NCBI RefSeq assembly: GCF_003202205.1
Contig: NZ_PDOG01000004.1
Location: 28,831-70,299, forward strand
Length of the DNA: 41,469 bases
Direction of reading: 5' to 3'
From: Halomonas sp. LBP4
GTDB taxonomy: Bacteria > Pseudomonadota > Gammaproteobacteria > Pseudomonadales > Halomonadaceae
In this document: positions 37,377 through 41,469 of the stretch, in pieces
How positions within the stretch are numbered: position 1 is the first letter of the stretch
Layout of the letters: the number at the start of each line of letters is the position of its first letter
Program-made: the position numbers and the translations under genes
Notes under the pieces: generated by a model
The model's database searches: none
The model's input: only the letters and a program-made list of their open reading frames with translations
Told to the model about the DNA's origin: nothing

Positions 37377-38288
37377 ATGGCCTGGCTGGAATACCTGCTC
37401 CCCCTGATCTTCCTCTTCCCCCTGGCCGCCACGGCGGTGATCGTGCTGGCACTGCGCAACCTGCATGACGCCCGGGTGCGCTCTCCCTTCGACGCCCACC
37501 CCCTGCGCGAACCTGGCCAGGCGCTGCGTGACCGGCTCGACCGCGCCTTCGCCGCGCTCTTCCTCGACGGTGCCCTCGGGCCCATCGTCACCCTGGCGCC
37601 GCTGGTCTACGGCATGGGCCGGATGCTCTTCGCCAGCCAGCAGAACTGGATCGAGTGGGCCCTCTACGGGGCGCTCAGCACCGTGCTGGTGCTGGTGTTC
37701 TGCCTGCTGCTGATCCGCGACTTCCAGCGTATCCGACGGCTCAAGCTGGGGCTGGCCTGCGAACTGGCGGTGGGCCAGGAACTCGAGACGCTGATCCGCC
37801 CCGAGGCCCACCCCTACTATGTCTTCCACGATGTCCCCACCGACAGCTACACCATCGACCATGTGGCGGTCACGCCCCACGGAGTCTTCGTGGTCGAGAC
37901 CCGCGCCCGCACCCGCCCCTTCACGCCCGACGGCCGCGAGATCAATGTGGTCAGCGTGGAGCGCGAGCGCCTGCGCTTCCCCGGCTGGAGCGAGCGGGCG
38001 CCGCTGCTGAAGACCCGCCAGGCCACCCGCTGGCTGGCCGCCTGGCTGCAGAAGCGCACCGGCACGAGGGTGGCGGTGATGGGGGTGCTGACGCTGCCCG
38101 GCTGGGACATCGATACCAGCGAGGCAGCCAGCGACCTGCTGGTGATCAGTGGCGAGGACCTCTCGGAGCGACTCATCCGGACCCATCTGGGCGAGATCGA
38201 CGACGCCACCCACGGCGCCGTGATCGCCGCCCTGCTCGAACGCGCCGCCCGGCTCGACGACGGACAGCTGCAGGGCCCGTCTATCTGA
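37377..38288 (+). CDS. Membrane-anchored NERD-domain protein with altered nuclease motif
   Basis: A 303-residue protein. Residues 5-27 form a membrane helix and 64-84 plus 96-113 are further hydrophobic segments, so the domain beyond residue 125 faces the cytoplasm or periplasm from the membrane. The NERD (nuclease-related) domain shows GQELETLI near 133, TIDHVAVTPHGVFVVETRAR with D161 and E174. In most NERD proteins the last motif reads E-x-K; here the lysine position is R176. The function of NERD proteins is not well established; many are thought to be PD-(D/E)XK-like nucleases. It ends 9 bases before the convergent RNase T2 gene. AAGGAA precedes the ATG; a TAGAAT hexamer at 37341 may be its -10. 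Confidence 0.87.
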   Translation: MAWLEYLLPLIFLFPLAATAVIVLALRNLHDARVRSPFDAHPLREPGQALRDRLDRAFAALFLDGALGPIVTLAPLVYGMGRMLFASQQNWIEWALYGALSTVLVLVFCLLLIRDFQRIRRLKLGLACELAVGQELETLIRPEAHPYYVFHDVPTDSYTIDHVAVTPHGVFVVETRARTRPFTPDGREINVVSVERERLRFPGWSERAPLLKTRQATRWLAAWLQKRTGTRVAVMGVLTLPGWDIDTSEAASDLLVISGEDLSERLIRTHLGEIDDATHGAVIAALLERAARLDDGQLQGPSI

Positions 38289-38297
38289 CGCCGGACC

Positions 38298-39077
38298 TCA
38301 GTCGAAGGTGGCGATCCGCACCCGGGTGGCGCAGCGGCCACGATCCTGGCGCACCAGGCTCTCGGCCTCGGGAAACTCCTCCAGCCGGTCGACGGCGATG
38401 CCGATGCGGACCTCGGTCAGCAGCCGATTGCCGCGCCCGCGGCACTCCAGCCGCAGCGCCCGGCCGCTGCCCTCGCCGAAGGCCGCCTCGAAGGCGTGGA
38501 TCAGGTCGTTGCGCCCTACCTCGCCGCCCTGGTTGAGTGCCACGAAGGCACCGAAGGCGCTCGCGTTGACCGTCTCGACCAGTGCCACGGAGGCGGCGAA
38601 GTAGTCCTCCTCGGGCAGGCCGAGGCAGGCGGCATGCTTGGCGTACTGGTAGCGGTCCAGGCAGCTGGCGCGCCCCGGCATGGCACCGTCCAGGGACTCG
38701 TCGAGCGCCTCGGGCAGGGTGAAGGGCGGGTGGGCGCGACAGAAACTCCCGTCGGCACGCGGCCGCTCGAGAAAGCAGCCGTCCTGCCACCAGCGCCGCC
38801 GGTCGATGCCCCGGCTGGCGAAGCGCTCGGGCAGCGAGGGCCACAGGCCGTGCAGCACGAAGCCCTGCTCGGCGCCCCGGCGCAGCTCGGGCTCGCGGCA
38901 CTCCCGGGGCGGACGCGAGCGGCTCGCGCAGAAACCGGGGTGCCAGGTCAGCGCCAGGGTGTAGTGCGCGAAGCCCTCGCCCTGGAGCCGGTCCAGCGGC
39001 CCGTCGGCCGCGGCGACCGCTGCCAGCAGCAGCGCGGCCAGCCCGGTGAGAAGGCGCCCCTTCCAGCCCGTCGCCAT
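38298..39077 (-). CDS. Ribonuclease T2 family protein (RNase I-like) with Glu-to-Gln change
   Basis: Secreted or periplasmic RNase homologue of 259 residues. A signal peptide spans about residues 1-24 (KGRLLTGLAALLLAAVAAA). First active-site motif is LHGLWPSLP with H76; the second is RYQYAKHAAC with K147 and H148. E. coli RNase I reads RYEYAKHGAC there, so the family's catalytic glutamate is Q144 here and the glycine is Ala. Paired cysteines (C50, C60, C101, C113, C139, C151 and a C-terminal pair) fit disulfides. It starts 4 bases after the dGTPase stop, so the two are co-transcribed. Activity could be reduced or changed; see findings. Confidence 0.88.
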   Translation of the reverse strand: MATGWKGRLLTGLAALLLAAVAAADGPLDRLQGEGFAHYTLALTWHPGFCASRSRPPRECREPELRRGAEQGFVLHGLWPSLPERFASRGIDRRRWWQDGCFLERPRADGSFCRAHPPFTLPEALDESLDGAMPGRASCLDRYQYAKHAACLGLPEEDYFAASVALVETVNASAFGAFVALNQGGEVGRNDLIHAFEAAFGEGSGRALRLECRGRGNRLLTEVRIGIAVDRLEEFPEAESLVRQDRGRCATRVRIATFD

Positions 39078-39081
39078 CGCC

Positions 39082-40431
39082 TCAGTCCCCCTTCAGCCGC
39101 CCGCCCATCTCCTGGGCCAGGTCCACGGCGTAGTGGTCGGTCATGCCACCGATGAAGTCGAGCATGCGCCGGTAGCTGTCGTAGAGGCGCCAGGAGGGCC
39201 GCGGGGTGTTCTCCCCGATCAGCGCCAGCACCCGCTGGTGCTTGAAGGTGGAGCGGCCGGTGTGGTGCAGCTCATGGGCCGCCCCGATGAAGGCCTCCAG
39301 AAGAATCCCCAGCGTCGTATAAGCACCGATCTCCAGCTTGGCCTTGCGCTCGTTCTGGAAGATGCGCTCCCGGGCCAGCTGCTTGGCCGCGGCCACCCCC
39401 CAGCCCAGGTCCGGGTGACAGAGCTCCAGCAGGTCCTCCTGGAGGGTGCCGCTGCGCAGCGCGCTCTCGTGCTGAACGAAGACCGCGCCCACGTCGTTCA
39501 CCGCCCGCTCCATGGCGGCGCCACGCAGGGCGGCGATACGCCGCCGCTGGGAGACGCCGTCACGCTGCATCTCGGCGTAGTCGGGCGGTGCGCCGCCGGC
39601 GATCTGGGTCAGCACCTCGGCCACCTCGTCGAAGCGCAGGATGCCCATCTCCAGGCCGTCCTCGAGGTCGAGCAGGGCGTAACAGATGTCGTCGGCGGCC
39701 TCCACCAGCCAGGCCAGCGGGTGGCGGCACCAGCGCCCCTCGCCGCGGGGCAGCAGGCCGAGGCGCTCGGCCACCTCGGCGAGCAGCGCCCGCTCGCTCT
39801 GGTAGCAGCCGAACTTGCCGGCCACGCCGCCGTGCTCCACCGTCCACGGATACTTGAGCAGGGTGCCCAGGGTCGCCGTGGTCAGGCGCATGCCGCCGCG
39901 AAACTGGTTGTACTCGATCTGGGTGACGATGCGGAAGCCCTGGGCGTTGCCCTCGTAGGTCAGCAGGTCCTCGCGCTCGAGCTCGGAGAGCCCCTCGAGC
40001 AGCCCGCTGCCGTCGGCCTCGGCACGCTTGAACCAGTCGCGGATGGCGTACTCGCCGGCATGCCCGAAGGGCGGGTTGCCAATGTCGTGGCCCAGGCAGG
40101 CCGCCTGGACGATCACCCCCATGTCCGCCGGGGTGATCCACTCGGGCAGCCGGTCGCGCAGCAGTTCGCCGACGATCATGCCCAGCGAGCGGCCCACGCA
40201 GCCCACCTCCAGCGAATGGGTCAGGCGGGTGTGGATATGGTCGTTGTCGGTGAGCGGGTGCACCTGGGTCTTGCGCCCCAGGCGACGGAAGGAACCGGCG
40301 AAGACGATCCGGTCGTGGTCCTTGTGGAAGGGGCTGCGGCCGATCTCGTCGCGGGCCCCGCCGGGGCGCTCGCCGCGCTTGTCGTGCAGGCGACTCGGGT
40401 CGAGCAGCCGCTCCCAGTTCATCTGCGTCAT
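39082..40431 (-). CDS. dgt: dGTPase-like HD-domain triphosphohydrolase
   Basis: Hydrolyses dGTP (or other dNTPs) to the nucleoside and triphosphate, limiting dNTP pools. The 449-residue protein has the HD motif set: H72 in RLTHSLEVGCVGRSLG, H115-D116 in ACLGHDIGNPPFGHAGE, and further metal Asp in EAADDICYALLDLEDG. The length and FAGSFRRLGRKTQVHPL block place it with the dGTPase group that includes E. coli Dgt relatives from Pseudomonas. I chose ATG 40431, with AAGGAG seven bases before; frames starting at 40455 or 40422 are less well placed. Upstream lies the repeat region. Confidence 0.9.
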   Translation of the reverse strand: MTQMNWERLLDPSRLHDKRGERPGGARDEIGRSPFHKDHDRIVFAGSFRRLGRKTQVHPLTDNDHIHTRLTHSLEVGCVGRSLGMIVGELLRDRLPEWITPADMGVIVQAACLGHDIGNPPFGHAGEYAIRDWFKRAEADGSGLLEGLSELEREDLLTYEGNAQGFRIVTQIEYNQFRGGMRLTTATLGTLLKYPWTVEHGGVAGKFGCYQSERALLAEVAERLGLLPRGEGRWCRHPLAWLVEAADDICYALLDLEDGLEMGILRFDEVAEVLTQIAGGAPPDYAEMQRDGVSQRRRIAALRGAAMERAVNDVGAVFVQHESALRSGTLQEDLLELCHPDLGWGVAAAKQLARERIFQNERKAKLEIGAYTTLGILLEAFIGAAHELHHTGRSTFKHQRVLALIGENTPRPSWRLYDSYRRMLDFIGGMTDHYAVDLAQEMGGRLKGD

Positions 40432-40613
40432 GCGATCTCTCCTTGGGAGCCCCATTCTGGCAGCCTCGGAAGCCGTCGCCCAGCCCGATGACGAGGTTGC
40501 GCATTGGTACCAGTCCCGGCGCCGAGGTCACGCCTGCGGGGTCTGACCCTGACGAATCCCCGCGTTTTTCTCGACATTGATAGCTTGTTCGCCGAAGAAG
40601 GCGCCGAGGCTGC

Positions 40614-40705
40614 CCCTATGGGGTCAGACCCCAGCCAAGTCGCGAAGCCCGTCATAGTGCGTCTTGCGAGCGGATTCGACGCCGCCGGGGTCTGACCCCA
40701 TAGGG
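40614..40705. repeat. 19-bp inverted repeat pair enclosing a 54-base core (copy 1)
   Basis: Left arm CCCTATGGGGTCAGACCCC (40614-40632) and right arm GGGGTCTGACCCCATAGGG (40687-40705) are perfect complements. Each arm contains the near-palindrome GGGGTC-A-GACCCC. The motif resembles repeats seen near REP-associated tyrosine transposase genes in other proteobacteria, but no transposase gene is present here. Confidence 0.8.
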
Positions 40706-40757
40706 ACCGGCAGCGCTGGCAACCTGCCACCCACCCATGCCCAACGCATTGATAATG

Positions 40758-40771
40758 CAGAAATATTTCTG
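40758..40771. repeat. 14-bp palindrome CAGAAATATTTCTG (copy 1)
   Basis: Perfect palindrome directly after a GCATTGATAATGC mini-hairpin. Its counterpart in copy 2 differs at two bases that pair with each other. Confidence 0.85.
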
Positions 40772-40856
40772 GGGAGGCCTCAGGGTCTGACCCTGTGGCT
40801 GCACACGTTTTTCTCGACATTGATAGCTTGTCCGCCGAAAAAGGCGCCGAGGCTGC

Positions 40857-40949
40857 CCCTATGGGGTCAGACCCCAGCCAAGTCGCGAAGCCCGTCATGG
40901 TGCGTCTTGCGAGCGGATTCGACGCCGCCGGGGGTCTGACCCCATAGGG
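40857..40949. repeat. 19-bp inverted repeat pair enclosing a 55-base core (copy 2)
   Basis: Arms at 40857-40875 and 40931-40949 are identical in sequence to those of copy 1 and perfectly complementary to each other; the core is one base longer. The arms show no change between copies while surrounding bases do. Confidence 0.8.
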
Positions 40950-41000
40950 ACCGGCAGCGCTGGCAGCCCCCACCCACCCATGTCCCATTCATTGATAATG

Positions 41001-41014
41001 CTGAAATATTTCAG
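41001..41014. repeat. 14-bp palindrome CTGAAATATTTCAG (copy 2)
   Basis: Perfect palindrome, 243 bases after its counterpart. Relative to copy 1 the second base and the thirteenth base have swapped A/T for T/A, so pairing is kept. Confidence 0.85.
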
Positions 41015-41046
41015 GGAGGCCTCAGGGTCAGGCAAAAGGCGCGGCC

Positions 41047-41137
41047 TCGGCGGCCTCGCCGGTCTTGTGGAGAGCGCCCCGCCGGTATGCTTGAGCGCCG
41101 TCTCGATCAGGATCTTCTCGTGAACTCTGGAGAGCGG
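41047..41137 (-). pseudogene. ntrC 3'-end fragment, degenerate third copy
   Basis: The right part (41082-41137) matches the ntrC tail repeat up to the GGTATGCTTGAG block; left of it a 20-base unrelated-looking stretch replaces 8 bases, then TCGGCGGCCTCGCC (41047-41060) matches again. It encodes a piece equivalent to VHEKILIETALKHTG but then loses the frame. An ATG in the neighbouring copy opens a short frame into it, which I regard as chance. Confidence 0.7.
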
Positions 41138-41303
41138 GACCGCTTCCTCATTCCCCATCGGCCAGCGCCGGCAGCAGCGTCTTCAGCTTGCGGGTCAGGG
41201 TATTCCTGCCCCAGCCCAGCAGCTCGGCGGCCTCGCCCTTGCGGCCACCGGTATGCTTGAGCGCCGTCTCGATCAGGATCTTCTCGTGAACTCTGGAGAG
41301 CGG
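41138..41303 (-). pseudogene. Detached tandem copy of the ntrC 3' end (166 bp)
   Basis: A complete 166-base repeat unit lying directly downstream of the intact ntrC end. It encodes the same last 51 residues (PLSRVHEKIL through LADGE) and its own TGA at 41148-41150, but has no start or N-terminal part. It differs from the intact copy at only three bases, all silent in the ntrC frame. Confidence 0.85.
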
Positions 41304-41313
41304 GACCGCTTCC

Positions 41314-41469
41314 TCACTCCCCGTCGGCCAGCGCCGGCAGCAGCGTCTTCAGCTTGCGGGTCAGGGTATTCCTGCCCCAGCCCAGCAGCTCGGCGGCCTC
41401 GCCCTTGCGGCCGCCGGTATGCTTGAGCGCCGTCTCGATCAGGATCTTCTCGTGAACTCTGGAGAGCGG
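41314..41469 (-). CDS. ntrC: Nitrogen regulator NtrC (NR-I), C-terminal 51 residues
   Basis: Response regulator and sigma-54 activator of nitrogen-assimilation genes; only the Fis-type DNA-binding end lies in the window, the rest is beyond the right edge. The tail reads HEKILIETALKHTGGRKG, then EAAELLGWGRNTLTRKLK, which is the characteristic NtrC helix-turn-helix (E. coli has AARLLGWGRNTLTRKLKE). The stop is TGA at 41316-41314. Two extra tandem copies of this 3' end follow downstream. The window ends exactly two repeat lengths (332 bases) right of 41137, which may mean that a sequence contig stopped at the repeat. Confidence 0.88.
   Translation of the reverse strand, partial: PLSRVHEKILIETALKHTGGRKGEAAELLGWGRNTLTRKLKTLLPALADGE

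Larger units (their letters stand above)
40538..40782. repeat. ~243-bp palindrome-rich repeat, copy 1
   Basis: First of two tandem copies filling the gap between dgt and ntrC. In order it holds a short GGGTCTGACCCTG palindrome, a T-rich start (TTTTTCTCGACATTGATAGC), a 19-bp inverted repeat pair around a 54-base core, and a small hairpin plus 14-bp palindrome near its end. Corresponding bases in copy 2 are offset by 243. I see no convincing coding frame. Edges are approximate. Confidence 0.8.
40783..41030. repeat. ~243-bp palindrome-rich repeat, copy 2
   Basis: Second tandem copy, with the same order of parts: GGGTCTGACCCTG at the start, the T-rich TTTTTCTCGACATTGATAGC block from 40808, the 19-bp inverted pair, the CATTGATAATG hairpin and the 14-bp palindrome. 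It differs from copy 1 by scattered substitutions and one extra G before the right arm. It ends next to the degraded ntrC fragments. Confidence 0.8.

Noticed and set aside
40538..41030. CRISPR array
   Set aside because: Only two long copies with nested palindromes and no short regularly spaced repeats or cas genes.
40428..41158. Small minus-strand open frames through the 243-bp repeats and ntrC fragments
   Set aside because: They run through palindromes and repeat junctions, change content between copies and have no ribosome site; the repeats explain them.

Overview
The window is high-GC gammaproteobacterial DNA. Gene content (an epd-pgk-fba cluster, TRAP and ABC sugar-acid transport, a mannonate/gulonate locus of the kind known from Chromohalobacter), many acidic proteins and the close similarity of recognised proteins point to a Halomonas-like member of the Halomonadaceae. 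This is inferred from protein content alone; there is no rRNA in the window.

Layout. 1-6.9 kb is central metabolism and stress: class I aldolase fbaB, a two-gene Hsp20 operon with a heat-shock-type promoter, then epd, pgk and a class II aldolase, then a GhrB-type reductase. 7.0-7.3 kb is an unknown, secreted, extremely acidic small protein. 7.6-10.5 kb is a LacI regulator with a clear promoter and palindromic operator, a PfkB sugar-acid kinase and a YieH-like HAD phosphatase; with the GhrB-type reductase these resemble a 2-ketogluconate module.

10.5-26.3 kb is a complete Weimberg (non-phosphorylating) D-xylose locus. A nine-gene minus-strand operon carries XylB-type xylose dehydrogenase, an ABC importer (binding protein, two permeases, ATPase), an intracellular GH43 beta-xylosidase, an aldose epimerase, a xylonate dehydratase and an SMP-30 lactonase. 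A divergent plus-strand operon carries a ROK regulator, ketoglutarate-semialdehyde dehydrogenase, the XylX-type 2-keto-3-deoxy-xylonate dehydratase and a Gfo/Idh/MocA dehydrogenase. The parts turn imported xylo-oligosaccharides into 2-oxoglutarate.

26.3-35.0 kb is an eight-gene minus-strand operon for hexuronate/gulonate-type sugar acids: GntR regulator, enolase-superfamily ManD, an RspB-like (probable L-gulonate 5-) dehydrogenase, TRAP transporter dctPQM, uxuB and uxuA. With the xylose locus it covers both the backbone sugar and the uronate side-chain chemistry of glucuronoxylan. Glucuronate isomerase and KDPG aldolase are not here.

35.3-40.4 kb holds a second YieH-like phosphatase, YciH, a sirtuin, a membrane NERD-domain protein, an RNase T2 homologue and a dGTPase. 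The NERD and RNase proteins both show a substitution at an expected catalytic position. 40.5-41.5 kb is repeat-rich: two tandem copies of a ~243 bp palindrome-bearing element, then a 166 bp tandem repeat made of the 3' end of ntrC, whose intact copy runs off the window.
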